A stretch of DNA of 64,000 nt from Cycas panzhihuaensis. Lineage: Eukaryota; Cycadophyta. The DNA lies in NCBI GenBank assembly GCA_023213395.1, contig CM041465.1, forward strand, positions 116,505,741 through 116,569,740, read 5' to 3'. The notes under the pieces are model-generated. The model did no database searches. It worked only from the letters and a program-made list of their open reading frames with translations, and was not told where the DNA came from. Below are positions 34,773-48,361 of the stretch, one piece after another. Numbering within the stretch: position 1 is the stretch's first letter; the number at the start of each line of letters is the position of its first letter. The position numbers and the translations under genes were made by a program.

Positions 34773-37524
34773 TCCCTTCTTTCTTAATTCCTTATAAAAT
34801 CCACCTTATTATCCTTACTCTCTATCACCTCCTTATCCTTTTATAATATCTCATACTTAAGTTCAATGCCTCTTATTTTTCAAACCCCTTATACTCCATA
34901 CCTCTAACTTTTATTCCTAATATATCCTTCCTTATTACTCTATCATCTCTTTATATACTTTCACACTCTATCTCTACCTTGGATGTGCCCCTTTTTTTTA
35001 TTCCACACTATATAAAAGTCTTCTTATATTGGCTAGTCTAATTTCTAATTTCCACTTACCATTCCTATATATGCCTCTATAAGCAACTTATATTTATAAA
35101 ATCTCTTCTATGCTCCTTATTCCTTACCCTTTGTTCATATTGATCCCATCTCACCATCCAAAAGAAATCTCCCTTCTTCAAGAGAAAATCCCCATGGGCA
35201 CAATATAGAAGTAGGATATATGATTTCCAATAGATGTAACCCCCAACATATAATTCCTAGAATCTACTACATGTAAGATCATACATAAGAACTATTAAGG
35301 AAATAATGTCCTTGTAAATAGGAAGAGAACACATATGTATTACTTTTAAAAGATAACATGAAGGTAGCATAAAATCCTATGACACCCTAGTCTTAGTAGG
35401 TACTAGATTCAAGAATTATATACATTTCTTATTCTTTGTGATCATAAATATTGAGAAGGGGAATAATTTCATGGATCTAAAAATTCTTTAAGAAATAAGT
35501 TATAAAGATTGTATGGCATAACTATTAAGGAATAAATTAATTGTAACGTTAAAGCAATATTATCATTTCTAATAAAGAAAAATAATACTTCAAGGATGGA
35601 CTATATTAAGGAGGGAGGAATTTTAATAAGCCAAAGTGGCAATAAGAATTTAGTTTTAAATTATGATGTCATCTCCAAATATTAAGTATAAATAGATGGG
35701 ATCCTTTATCAAAGGCTGAGATTATTTTATTTCTTCTAATTATGGATTGATTCTATTTTCATAAGGTGTTTTGATGTATTATTGTTATTTTTATATGTTA
35801 TTTATGTGTTAATGACCACTGCTATTTTTTGAGACTTATATATATTAAATCAAAATGATATCTATGTGATTATCTATCGAATATTATATTTTCTAAGTAG
35901 TCTACTAGTTATTCTATCAATATTTGTTAAGATTTTCCATTATTTTGCTTCAAGCACTATGTTTTGTATTCTTCAAATAATATTCATTTGACTTGTAATG
36001 TCACTTATAAAGTCACCATTGTAACCATAATTATTCCTATAATTCAACTTGGTGTCCTATGTTATTAAATGATCATATGATAATTCCCATAATCCTAATT
36101 TTATATGTGCCATATGTAACCTATTTTATTGGTTATATCTCATATGGAATCACATTGAGTGAGTGGTTTTGGTGATGTTATTATCAACATTACTAATGCA
36201 TTCTTCATTCATTATACTATTGTATACTTCACTATTACATGGTATGCAATCATTATTTAATCTATTAGTTGCACTACTTTTTATTATAGTTATATTATGA
36301 CTTATTCTTTTATCACACATAGTGTAATTGGATATGATTACATTCCATTATAAAGTATGCTTTGATTATATTGATACTTATACTTAGGTTATATGATCTT
36401 TTACTCTCATTCATGCTATTTATGTAATTGAATAAGAATTCCCCCCCCCTTGCCTACCACATCCCCTTAATTTCATGTTTTTTCAATGTGCTTCATATAC
36501 TCATATTTGGCAATACTAATTTTAGTGGCATGACTATTTTATTTTATTTTTATTTTTCTTTTCTTTTCTTTCTTTGCTTGTTTTCTTTTGTACTTTATCT
36601 TTTATTTTTAATAAATGTCATATTAATCAACTGTTGTTGATTTCCCATATCAACTTATATTGAAATTTCAACTTTATTTGGTGTAATATATACTAGTTCA
36701 TGACCATTTCTATGAAAAATACTACTTTAGTATGCTATTATTCACAAATGATAGTAGAATCCTTCCATCTAATTATTATAACTACACAAATAATTACTAT
36801 TCATAATGACCAATTTTTATGGCCCTAATCACTTCATTTTAAACCTTATTGGATGTGTTTTTATTTTTTTATTATATAACAAGCTAAGTTCATTAAGATG
36901 AAACTTTAGAGCTTAGTATAACTACCATGCAATATTTCTTTATCACTTTTTCTCTACCCCCATAGTCCACAATGCTGAGTCTCTTTTATCAATTTTTTAC
37001 AAAGATACATTCATGTACACATGGGATTTTTATTTTTCATAAGTTATTAATGAATAGATAAATTTCTATTTCTTTCTCTAATCTACTTATTATTAATTAT
37101 TGTATCTCCTTCCAGTCTTATTCTACCTATTTATTTAATAATGATTGGAAGGGTTTAACTATCTTTGTATATCATAATGTAAATTTTCTGTAACAACCTA
37201 TAGACTGAAAGAACACTCTAAAGTCTTTTAAGGTCAATAGCATAATGTGATTCCAAATAAATGTGATTTTCATTAGATCCTTTACATCCTAAGCTTGATA
37301 TTTTTAAATAGCATGATAAATATGAAATTCTCTATATTCTCCTAATAGACCTCTAGCATCTCACATATATTATCCAAATAGTTTTGAATCATTATATATA
37401 ACATCTAGCCATATAAAAATACCTTTATTTTCTCCCTAATCAACTATTTGAATTTGTTAGTTTAAATTGCAAAAATATTATTATGGGGTTGATGAGCCCA
37501 AATAATATAATATGGTATAAATGT
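34773..37524. other. AT-rich stretch, nothing recognised
   Basis: Long pyrimidine-rich plus strand (34780-35150) followed by AT-rich DNA with T runs near 36540-36620. No coding similarity, LTR pair or primer-binding site seen on either strand. The open frame at 36428-36640 is low-complexity hydrophobic and is not convincing. Confidence 0.6.
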
Positions 37525-37644
37525 ATATCTTATTCTATTTTATTTTTATAAGGTAAAATAATATTACAGGGGTTTTAACTAGGTCCCCAAACCCAGTACA
37601 TCAAAGCCAAACGGCTTGGAAAGATGACCATGACAGGCCCATGG

Positions 37645-40600
37645 TCTAGCCCAAATTTAGATCTTCTCCTCTGTCTAGCTCTCCCATATGTGCATCCACC
37701 CTGACCAGTCTCAGTAACTCATCCGGGTACTCCCCTTTCCAAACATTTATTCTTTTATTTGACACAGCCCAGTTTGCCAACCAATCTGCTACCGAGTTTC
37801 CTTCCCTATAAGTATGTCAATCAACCTCTCGCTTCTAGAACTCAGAACATCCTGGACATCCCTGAAAATATCTCTATTTTCCCAGCCAGGGTCTGCTTTC
37901 CCTCTCAAGCATTTTATTACATACATAGAGTCACCCTCTATTATCACCTTCTGCATGTTCTCCTCGTCCACCAGAGTTATCACCTTCATCATAGCCCGAA
38001 CCTCTGCTTTCTGGTTTGATTGAACGCCCAAATACTCTGCAAAAGCCCATCTCAAGTTACCACCTGGATCCCTGCAGAGGCCACCCCCTCCCGCCTCTCT
38101 GGGGTTACCTTTCGCAGCACCATCAAAGTTAATTTTTACCCATGATGCATCTGGTGGGTGCCACTTAACGTCTCTTCTCCTCTCTTTAACTCCCTTCAGG
38201 GGAACTATACCCCATTCTTTAATAATATCTTCTTCCCCCTCGGGGATCCTATCCTCTTTCGGTTTAACCATCATTTCTACGATAGCCTTCCTAATCTCTA
38301 TGAGCAACATCGGGCTATCCTTCTCCTTACCTTGGAAGATCCTCCTGTTTTGTTCTTTCCAAATGAGCCAGGATCCAACCGGAAGGATCATCTTCCATAG
38401 TCTAGAAAGGGTTTTACTTTTGAAAGGGGAGATCCATGCTACCCACTGCTCCTTTAGGGATTCTGATGAAACCCAAGCAATCCCCAGCCTGACCCAAATA
38501 ACACTCCAGATACCCTCCAAATAGGGACAGTGAATACAGAGATGATCCAGGGTTTCTACCTCCAGCTTGCACAGCACGCATCTATTCGCCAAATGAAAAC
38601 CCCTCTTCGATAGATTGTCCAGTGTAAGTAATTTATTTTGGAGGCATAACCACCAAAAGCAAATTATTTTTGGAAGGAGCCCCAACTTCCAGACCCCAGC
38701 TAGCATATTGTTCCTCTCCCACCCTTCCCTGCTCGTCCTCAGATTATACCCAGCTTTGACCGTATATGAACTCGAAGAAGACGTAGGCCATACCAGAGAA
38801 TCAGGCACCAACCTCTTCAGGATATACTGGTTGTCTAAAATCTCTTTCACCGTGAGGATCTCCTCCTCAAGGCCTTGCAAATCCTGAAACGACCTCCATC
38901 TCCTGTCCTTTCCTTGCCCTTCCCAATAATTCTTAATAAGGGGCCTGTAGCGGCTTACACAGACACTCTTCATGATACTGATATTAGGTATCTCTGCAAG
39001 TTTAAAGTGTCCACACCATCTGTCTTCCCAAAACCTTATGTTTTTATCGTCCTCCAGCTTCCAACACATACCTTCACGTAGAAGAGGTCTCGAAGACCTG
39101 ATAGCCCTCCATACCGGAGACCCCTCCTCACAAAGTCCCTCATCCAATAAGAAGTGATTGTCCCCAAGGTATTTCCTTACAACGACTTTCCCCCAAACTG
39201 ATCCAACTTCTTTAGTGAGTCTCCACCCCGTCTTTGCCAAGAGAGCTTCATTGAACAAACCCAAACTTCTAACACTGAGACCTCCCGCCCACTTAGGCTT
39301 ACACACCTTCTCCCATGAAACTAGGTGGAGTCTCTTTTTGTCTTCCGCTCCTGACCAAAGAAATCTCTTCATGATTCCTTCCAAAGTCGAAATAACCTTA
39401 CTCGGTATTTTGAAAATAGTCATTTGATAGACCGGGATACTCTGCAACGAAGCCACCACTAGCTGGATTTTCCCAGCCCAACTGAGAAGAGCACCTTTCC
39501 ATCTCGTCAGCTTCCTACTGAATCTACTCACTACTGGATCCCACAAATCCTTCTTCATCTTACCCATGAAAAGAGGCATACCCAGGTATGAACTTGGGAG
39601 GGAGCCCCTAGCCATCTCTAAAATCCTGCTAATCTTTCTTTGCAACCTCTCCGGTGTATTAATAAAAAAGGCCGAGCTTTTATCCAAATTAATTTTTTGG
39701 TTTGTGGCCCTTTCATAAGCCTGTAATCCCGATTTTAAGGCCCTGGCCTCCCCCAAGGACGCCCTGCCTAGAAAAATGTTATCATCTACAAACTGATGAT
39801 GCAAAACATTATCTAGATTGGAGGAAACTCTCAAACCTGTTATCCTCCCTATCCGCTGGGCCTCCAAAGTCGCCCTACCTAACATTTCTGCCATAATAAT
39901 AAATAAGAAAGGAGAGAGGGGATCACCTTGCCTCAATCCCCTCGATCCTTTAAAAAAAGGGGTCGACCTCCCATTTATTAATACTGAAAAGGAGACTCTA
40001 GAGATACAACATCTCATCCACTCCCTCCACACCTCCCCAAATCCAAATGCCTCAAGACAATCCCCCAGGCAGTCTTAGGCTACCCGATCATAGGCTTTGG
40101 ACATATCTGTTTTAATAATCATACCCACTTCTTTACGATGTAGCGTCGAATGCAGGGCCTCGTGGACAATTATAATGCCATCTGAAATTTGTCTTCCTTT
40201 CACAAACCCATCCTGGTTAAGAGAAATGATTTCCGGAAGATTCTCCCTCAGGCAGTTTGCAAGCACTTTGGCCAATATCTTATATTTAACATTACACAGG
40301 CTAATCGGCCTAAAGTCTTCCATGACTTCCACTCCCTCCTTCTTAGGGATCGCCAGAATGTTGCCTGCCATTCCTTCAGAATCGTTCTCCTAAGGAAAAA
40401 TTCATTAAGTGCCAACATAAGGTCATCCTTGATTAACTCCCAATACTCCTGGAAGAATCCTGGAGGGAAGCCATCCGGCCCAGGGGCCTTATCCCTACCC
40501 ATCTTAAATAAGGCCCTCTCAACCTCCTCCAGAGACAAAGGTTCCACCAGTTTGTTGTACTAGGCCTCAGTGATCACTTTCGGAATATATTGCAGGAGAG

Positions 40601-41852
40601 CCTCCCTAAGGGCAGGGTCCTGACATCCTGGCTCTGTGTATAGCTCCATGAAGTATTCCATCGCAACACCACCAATCTGATCTTCTGCCTCATACACAGC
40701 CCCGTCCATGCTCTGAATTTTAGTGATCTTGTTATGAACCCTGTGCCTCAAAGTAGACAAATGGAAGAACTTTGTGTTTCTATCCCCCTCCCTTATCCAC
40801 TGCTCTCTAGATTGCCTGCATTTCCTCCTTTTCCAGGACCTCCTCAAATTTCCTGGAAGTAGAAAGTTCCTTATAGTTCAATTCCTGAGTTCTTCCTTCA
40901 CTCTGGATCCTGTCCTCTATCTCCTTTAGTTCCCCCAGCAGGGCACCCTTATTTTTAAAAATATTACTAAAAACCTCTCTATTCCAGACTTTGACTTGTT
41001 TCTTGACCCAGTTTAATTTTTTCGAGAACCTGAACATGGCGCAGCCCTGGACCTGGACTCCCCACCATTCCTGGATCTTTTCTCTCAGATCTGGATGTTT
41101 CAGCCACATGAGTTCAAAACGAAAAGGCACCCATTTGTGAAGCGCTGGGACCGACCCCTCTAAAATAAGAGGCGAGTGATCCGACCCAGATTTCGGAAGG
41201 GCCTCCAATTTTACTCCCTCAAAGTGGTAGGCCCACTCATATTTTGTTAACATCCTATCCAATCTGCATTGTATGTGATTGTGGCCTAGCCGCCTGTTGG
41301 ACCAGGTGTACCTAGCACCCCTGAGGGGAACATCCATCAGGCCACACCTTGCGAGGAACATACCAAGATCAGACATACTTCTGGTCCACCCCCCTTGCCC
41401 ACCTTTCTTCTCTTAGGGCTTAGGGGAGTTGAAGTCCCCCGCCACCAACCAGGGGCCTTCCCATGCTTTGTGGGCTTCCACCAGACCTTCCCATAATCTC
41501 CTCCTGCCCTCAACCGAAGTAGGGGCATAAATGTTTGTGATCCAATACTCCTTGTTAGTCACAACACTGACCAACCCAACGGTTATGAAGTGCTCACTCT
41601 TAACACCTCATAACCATTCCAGTTTTTTGGATTCCAGAGAGAGACCAACCCCCCAGAACCCGCTGAACCGACACACGTCCTCCCCTCTCCCTTCCTCCAA
41701 ATCTTGTTAAGCACCTCTACTTCCTTTATCTATTCCAATTTGGTCTCTTGCAGGAGTACGATATCGACCTCTATCCTAATCCTTAATTCTCTAACCAATC
41801 TTTGCTTAGATGGGGCATTTAGCCCCCCAATATTCCAAGATAGAACCTTCAT
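37645..41852 (-). pseudogene. LINE-1 ORF2: endonuclease, reverse transcriptase, zf-RVT, RNase H
   Basis: Starts at ATG 41852 (MKVLSWNIGGLN). The apurinic-type endonuclease shows LLQETKL, AGDFN, NRRLG..HIQCRLDR and SDHSPL across stops near 41770 and 41400. Reverse transcriptase has GRDKAPGPDGFPPGFFQ, RPISLCN, KTDMSKAYDRVA, GLRQGDPLSPFLF and the catalytic FVDDN with both Asp; 37789-40032 is open for 747 codons. A Cys/His motif (CVLCKLEVETLDHLCIHC, zf-RVT) follows, then RNase H with NFDGAAKGNP, KAEVRAMM, EGDSMYV and, after a frameshift near 37800, EGNSVADWLAN; stop at 37645. The protein nicks the target and copies its own RNA there. Confidence 0.92.
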
Positions 41853-42158
41853 GGGTGACCGGCAGCCTCGCCCCTCATCCTTTCCTGCTTCTGAGGTTGG
41901 GTCCATCTAGTACACCCCCCTCTTTTAGTGTGCTCTGATAACCCAGATCTATCTGGGCTTGTGTCTCTTTCTCTCTGATGGCCTTTCTAGGGGGTCTGCC
42001 CATCCTCTTCTTTATCCCATAGTCTGGGGCCTTCCTTAGTTCTAGTGTATTACTTTTTGAAACCCATTTGCGCGTCCCGCCCCCTCCTCTATCTCAGACC
42101 GCTCCTCCGAACCGCCTCCTACTCCTTCTTCGGTAACGGACCCAACCTATCTCTCCTC

Positions 42159-43337
42159 TTACCCCTGATCTCTCGGGCCCCCTTCCTCGGGCTCAGATAA
42201 ATAGTCCTCCATGTCCCAGTTTATGTTCTTGGCAAGCTTGGCGATAGCCGTCTCATCAGTTGTAGCCCGAGGGTCCCCTTCCCCCTGCGTCCGATCTAGG
42301 TCCATTGATTGATCTTTGGCATCCGCAAACACCTCCCCCAACTCCAAGCGTGAGTTACCTATAGTCACTTCACCTTTGGACCTGCCCCCGTCTTCCTGAG
42401 TTTCCTTATTAATTGACAGAATTTCTTTATCTGTAGGGCAGGCCACCGCAGAGTCCTTCCCACCGCCCAAAGTCACTCTACAGATCTCAACACTATCAAC
42501 ATTCTCCTCTCTGATGTCAACCTTATCTGGTTTAACTTCTCCTGATAGAGTCTCCCTCCTGATTTCTTCTTCCTCCTTCCCAACCTCCCGTAGATCCTCA
42601 CCCGGAGGAATCCCTAGGCATTGGAAGGGGAGATGCCCCTTAATCTTGCATTTTGTGCACCTAAAGCCTTCCACCTCATAAAATAAGTCTTGGATGATAG
42701 ATCTACCATCCGATTCGATCTCTACCTCAGCCAAGAGCTCACTATCAAGCTTAGCCAGAACACAGAATCTGGCATTCATCAATCTAGATCTATTTTTTGT
42801 AGCCGAATCCAAAGCTAAAAGTGGCCCTATCATTCTAGCCACCCCTTTGACCGTCTCTGGGTTCCAGAAGTGTAGGGGGAGTTCGGGAAGTTGAACCCAA
42901 ACTGGAGCTTGTTTAACCACAGGAATGCCAGGGTCAAAATCTGGATGCCATTTCTCCAGTGTCATGCCCTTCCTACTAAACATCCATGGTGACTTCAGTA
43001 AAATGGAGATCATGTCTTCCTGATTTAGAAACCTAAAAAGGACACATCCTTTAGGCATTGCCATAACTTGGACAGGATTTCTAGTCTTCCATTTATTTCT
43101 AATCCACTCCCTAATGATATCCAATCCTGGCCTGGGACCAGAGAACCTACCAACCAGGCAATTCTCCCAATACTGAATGGTCTTCTCGGTAACCTCTTTC
43201 GGTATAGAAATTTCATATCTGTTTCCAATTTTAACTGGGATTATTTCTTGTTCCTCTTGGTTTCTGGTTCTTAATACATCAAGGTAAGTCCTCCCTAAAG
43301 GGGAAGACTGAGATTGGTTCAAGGTTGCCTGCAACAT
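42159..43337 (-). CDS. LINE-1 ORF1: DUF4283-like RNA-binding protein with zinc knuckle
   Basis: Uninterrupted 392-codon frame from ATG 43337. Residues about 30-190 form the DUF4283-like domain (IPVKIGNRYEISIPKE, IIREWIRNKWK, GCVLFRFLNQEDM, APVWVQLPELPLHFWN). A knuckle CTKCKIKGHLPFQC (CX2CX4HX4C) lies near residue 230. It is followed by an acidic, poorly conserved linker and a C-terminal NINWDMEDYLSEPEEG motif shared with LINE-2. Expected to bind the LINE RNA in a ribonucleoprotein with ORF2. No stop interrupts it, although its partner ORF2 is broken. Whether it is expressed cannot be seen. Confidence 0.85.
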   Translation of the reverse strand: MLQATLNQSQSSPLGRTYLDVLRTRNQEEQEIIPVKIGNRYEISIPKEVTEKTIQYWENCLVGRFSGPRPGLDIIREWIRNKWKTRNPVQVMAMPKGCVLFRFLNQEDMISILLKSPWMFSRKGMTLEKWHPDFDPGIPVVKQAPVWVQLPELPLHFWNPETVKGVARMIGPLLALDSATKNRSRLMNARFCVLAKLDSELLAEVEIESDGRSIIQDLFYEVEGFRCTKCKIKGHLPFQCLGIPPGEDLREVGKEEEEIRRETLSGEVKPDKVDIREENVDSVEICRVTLGGGKDSAVACPTDKEILSINKETQEDGGRSKGEVTIGNSRLELGEVFADAKDQSMDLDRTQGEGDPRATTDETAIAKLAKNINWDMEDYLSEPEEGGPRDQG

Positions 43338-43837
43338 GGGAACAGCATAGAAAAGAACTTGAAATACTTGCTGAAGCAGCTTAAACTCACCATTAACTTG
43401 TCAGTCCTTTTGTCTAAACTTCTGGAACACCAATCCCGGGCATGCATATCATTCTTGGTCTGAATCTCTTGTGTCCTTGAAACCCCCGGACATGCACTCC
43501 TACCCTCCTTAGCGCCGTAGCCTTGTAATAACTCCACCCCCTTCCATCTGTGCTCCAACGTCTCCCTGCCCAAGCGCCTTCCACTGGCTCTAGATGAGCA
43601 TACAGGCCAAAAACTGGCTGGACTAGCCTTCTCGGATTCTTCCGACAAAGAGTCGCTCACTTTTCCTCTCGTCCCCATCTACGTGAAGCCACTGATCCGC
43701 TAGAGGTATCGCGCCATCTAGCCTTCCTGTCTGGGGGGACGCCCCCCCGTCTTCGCCCACCCTGCGAGCAAACCCTAGCCGCCCAAAGACTGCATGCCTG
43801 CCTCTGTTCGCCTTCCATCTCCGTTTCATCGCCACAC
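43338..43837 (-). promoter_or_regulatory. LINE-1 5' UTR / presumed internal promoter region
   Basis: GC- and CpG-rich 500 bp between the 5' target duplication and ORF1, unlike the AT-rich flanks. On the minus strand it contains GGCGGCTAGGGTT, also present in the LINE-2 5' UTR. Plant L1 promoters usually lie here; no specific motif was identified. The alternative open frames inside are not supported. Confidence 0.55.
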
Positions 43838-43852
43838 ATATCTTATTCTATT

Positions 43853-46800
43853 ACTCATGTGGGTTTTAAGTGATTTACACCTAATAGATAATATCTATAT
43901 ATGTATTATTATTCGATGCGCACCTAATTGTATATTGAAAACCTAATATAAAGGAATATATTTCTTTACTTATAATGTTTTATAAGGAGTTTTTTTTTTT
44001 AATGCATGGCAATAGAAATAGATAACATTTAAGAGATATATAACATCCAAAAATTCTTGTTTTCTTATTATTTTTCTTCATAATTGCCACCAAACTAACT
44101 AATTTACTATTCTCCATATGATATTATACATTTTCATTTCAATGCTTCTTATTCATATGATATGGTCTCCAATATACTTATTTTTCTCCCATCCATAAAT
44201 TCAATCTTATGAACTCCGACCTTAGGGAATATTCCTTTCAATTCCTTGTATAACCACCCAAACATACCTTTGTACTCTTAAAATACATCATTTTATTTTA
44301 TTATAGTTTATACATACTAGTGATCTCCTATAGCAATTAGTACATGGACTTTTATTGATCTCAATATTAATTATTTTTAGTTTATTAATTATTTTAGCTT
44401 TAATAATTCTTCTTAAATTTTTATATATAATTATGTAGTAACTAAAATCCTTTCATTATACACTACCTAAGAATGCTTTGATGAAAGTGTTATGTTTAAC
44501 TCTATCTTTCATAATTGTAATCCTTCTTCATTAGTTACAGACTTGTAACTCTATTCTTCTAAGCTATAAAATAATATATTATAATAATTATTTACTATTA
44601 ATTTATTCATTTTCTTAGTATGAATCAACATACTCTACATCTTGTTATTTCTTGATTAGTAACTAAATACACTATCAAAATTATTTTACTAATTATACCT
44701 ATGAAACTTGCTATTTCTTTTCTTAGTGTTATATCTACTAAAGTGCTAGTCATGGGGGGGAAGGATGAAAACACAACCTAACAGATAAACTTGAAGGGCA
44801 AGGGGGGGATCTAAGTCAAGAAGGGGATGAGCTTATGTCTCTTACACGGAACCCATGCATCTCGTGGATGTAGGTGTAGGGAAAAAGGACCAATGAATCC
44901 TAGGATAGGGAGCAACATACAAGTGTGTATAAATTCCAGAGGGAAAAGAAGGGGAATAAACTTAAAGGGAAGAAAATAACATATTAGTTAACAAGAAAGT
45001 AATGTAGGTAAATAAGTAATGAAGTAGACATGCATGAAAATAAATTAAAATATGGACTATTAACTAAATAAAAACATATAGATAAAATTAATCTATCTAA
45101 TAACAAATGCCTATAAAGGAACCAAATAACATCTAGTAAAAGGTCCTCAAAATCTAAGCATGTTGTTAGGGTGCATGAACCCTAAATGTAGTCATCTCTA
45201 TGTGCTAAACCTAACTTAGCTAATCCACCCAAGGCAAACTAACCTACCCTAATTTAGACTTCTAAATGAACCTAAAATTATAGACTTAATCTAGAAATGA
45301 AGAAAAAGACTGACCTAAGTAAGAGGCTTGAGGGAGTTAAGAGCATAGGATCTATTTTATTATGGATAAGATGATGGGGACTCATTAATACTAGTAACCC
45401 ATCTTAAAATAAATGTAAGGTAGCTCGATATTGCCCACATTTGACTCCAACAAACCTTAAATGTTATAAGTCACTATTCTCACTAGGATAAATGAGATTT
45501 ACTCAAATATCAACACTTCAAGTATAAGTATATGGTAAAGATAAGAACCCCCCATTAGATTGTTCAAAACATGGATCAAATGACTTGATCCACTTGAAGG
45601 CATAAGACCACCTCTCTTGTTTAGAGATAAAATGCATGTAGAAGGATAGTGGTCCCCTCTCTTTAGTAGATGAATGACCCTAGCCTAAAAAGAAGTAATC
45701 AACATAATCTATAATACAACTAATAATCTTTTAGTTGAATTAAAATAATAAGAAAAGTTAGCCTAGAAAAAACTTTTATCCCTACATATTCAAGGACTTG
45801 TAATAAGTCTAAACCTCCACTCTATTTTGGACTTCATTGAGTGCATAATAACATATAAAAATATAATGCAAAATGACAATGTAAATTTATTCTTTCTCTC
45901 TCTTTTTGTTTAATTATTTTAAAGATTTTTTCTTTGTAAACAAAATTAACTGCAAATAAGACAAAGAGAGGAACATGTAAGTATGATAAGCATCTAATCA
46001 AATATTTTTCTCTTTTCTCCTTTTCAAAAGAAACTTGAAACTAAAATTGCATTGTTAAGACATTTATCTTTTAAAAATAAAATCTGTGAGAAGGGGGTTT
46101 AAAGGAGAAAACCTGGAGTTTTACTCCAAATATCTTAACAAACATTTTAGAAATACGAAGCCTTATAATTCTAATTTTCTAAAGAGCACAAAGCAAGGTT
46201 AGTAACATACATTAATTTGCATTTTTTTATAGAAAATTCAACAACATTTCTACTTGCTAGATTGACCTATGATGGAGAAAAAGTTCATCCTATTACTTTA
46301 AATAATTGAAAACAAGTTTTAAATAAACCTTTTAAAGATGTTAGAGAAATTTACATAGAAATTCAACTATGTAATAAGTACTATCAGTTAGTAGGAAGAG
46401 TGGGGGAGAAAGATGGAATTTGTAACTAGCATCTAAAGTCTCCAACCTATATGAAAATAGATTAAAGTACTCTTCTACCTCTTAAGTTAGTGCATACAAT
46501 AAATCTTTAAAATTAAAAAACTAAAAAAGAAGTTATAAACTTGAAATGAAAGTAGTAATTTGGAGTAAATAAATAGCTTAAAATAAATGGGGCCTCAAAA
46601 TTAGTAAGGTTGCCACCATATTCGTAGCTTGATGGATGCTACTTGACCTTTGTTTTCCTTACAAGACATTCCTATCCAAAAGGTAGAGTGAAACATATAA
46701 GGAATACAAAGGAAAAACCAAATGATAAAGTATTAAATAGTTGAAAAAATAAAAAATGAAGCAATAATTAGAAATGGAGAGGGAATGTAAATAGTGTAGG

Positions 46801-47926
46801 GGGTGTTTCCCCAACTCTTAAGCAAAGAGGAATGCTTATGGCATGTGACTCTAATCATAGAGGCCTCTAATAATAATGTAATTCTAATCTCCAAACCAAA
46901 GGTGGAAGCCAATAAGAAAGTATAAAGAAGTTAAAAATTTTATAAAGTTTTTTATAGCATTTCTTCAACATAACACTATAAATTTTGATGTTCCATTTGA
47001 TGAAATCAAAGGAGTATTTATAAGAAAAGAGAATGGGTAAGACCATGGTTTTAGGCCCATAATTTTCCAAAAATCTATAGGTAAATAATTATTATTTTAG
47101 TGCTAACTAATACCAGAGTATTAAATGACCCATGGTTTTAAATGAAATCCATAGGCAGCCTATGGTTTTGATTGAATTTAATGCATGGCCCATGATTAGG
47201 TGCCATAAATATGTAACCAACTATAAGTTAAAATTTTTTTAATATTAGAATATTTATCCCACAAAGTTTATAATGAGACTATAAAGTTTATCTCTTCGCG
47301 GTACTATGGTGAGCTTTGTAGTACCACTAAAATCTCAAAAATAAGAATTAGAGAAGGACAAATAAAAATCAATATGGGATAAGTAAATATTAAGGTAGGA
47401 TAAACAAAATTTAGAGAAGAATAGAGGAAAACATATTTAAAAATAGCATTTTTTATGATAAATGCTTCCAAAGAAGTGTTATAAGCAAGAAAACACTACA
47501 AATAAATGAATAAAAAATAGTAAGAAGCATCCATAAAGATATTAAAAAGTTATTCTATAGTCTATCAAGCTTGGGTGGATAACTTATTTTGTCATTAACT
47601 ATGGTCAAAATCATCATTAAATAAATACAAATACACCCATTTGCTAGAATAACAAGTAAATATTAACATGCGTTGATAAAAGAAAAAAACTTGAATTGAA
47701 ATAAAAAGGAAAAGCACATACCTTCACTTAGTTGTCAGTGAGATGAATGTGGACTTCTCAAGTTATTATAAACATGGGCTATAAGATAGTCAATGGTATC
47801 AACAATACCTCGTATAGACTATTCATACATTTATAAAAGTGAAAAGTGAAGGCAATTTATCATAGTTTAGACTCCTTAGTAGCTATTCGAAGCATGTTTT
47901 CCTTTATTTTATTATAAATAAAGAAT
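43853..47926. other. AT-rich stretch, no gene recognised
   Basis: No coding similarity. A purine-rich patch near 44750-44830 and short imperfect repeats of CCATGGTTTT / CCTATGGTTTT near 47040-47200 stand out. If the primer-binding site at 47927-47939 is real, this is the decayed interior of a minus-strand element, but no gag or pol could be read. Confidence 0.5.
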
Positions 47927-47939
47927 CAATTTGATACCA
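47927..47939 (-). other. Possible primer-binding site of an old minus-strand LTR element
   Basis: On the minus strand TGGTATCAAATTG, matching the first eight bases of the initiator-tRNA-Met site, directly after a sequence ending TTTTTAACA, a plausible LTR end. The LTR would extend to the right from 47940 and be interrupted by LINE-2 at 48362. Confidence 0.4.
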
Positions 47940-48361
47940 TGTTAAAAATATAAATTTATTCTGATGCTATATTAGAATTTAGAGTATTTACACAACATAA
48001 TATAACATGCATATATAATGAATAAATTATCTCATGAGAATATGTATGCATATAGAGGAATAAATATAAATATAAAGTAATATAATATAAACATGCATCA
48101 ATAAGCATCACCATAAGAGAGACAATATATTTATACATAGAAAACTGTGTAGGAAAAACCATAGGTGAAGGTGGAGTTGGGAGCTCTTCTTTATAATTAA
48201 AATAATTACATCTATTTTTTCAATTCTTAAATGGTGTGTGTACATATTTATATCAATAATCACTTCATGAGTAGTTATAATTTCTCTTGAACTATTACAT
48301 TATCTAATAATATATTTGCATAGATATATGTGTTTTTCACATCATGCAATGTATCTAATGA

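Larger units (their letters stand above)
37525..43852 (-). mobile_element. LINE-1: full-length plant L1-type element with 15-bp target duplication
   Basis: Element body 37540-43837 between two copies of ATATCTTATTCTATT (37525-37539 and 43838-43852). On the minus strand it runs from a GC-rich 5' UTR (43338-43837) through ORF1 and ORF2 to an A-rich 3' end near 37540. It is 6.3 kb, the normal size for plant L1 elements. ORF1 is intact; ORF2 has several stops and frameshifts, so it is immobile. It is head-to-head with LINE-2, a member of the same family. Confidence 0.93.

Noticed and set aside
36428-36640. Small hydrophobic open frame.
   Set aside because: It is driven by a T-rich low-complexity run; no family similarity or conserved context.
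43319-43839. Extra overlapping open frames in the LINE-1 5' UTR.
   Set aside because: GC-rich sequence leaves several frames open by chance; they are not conserved in the LINE-2 5' UTR.
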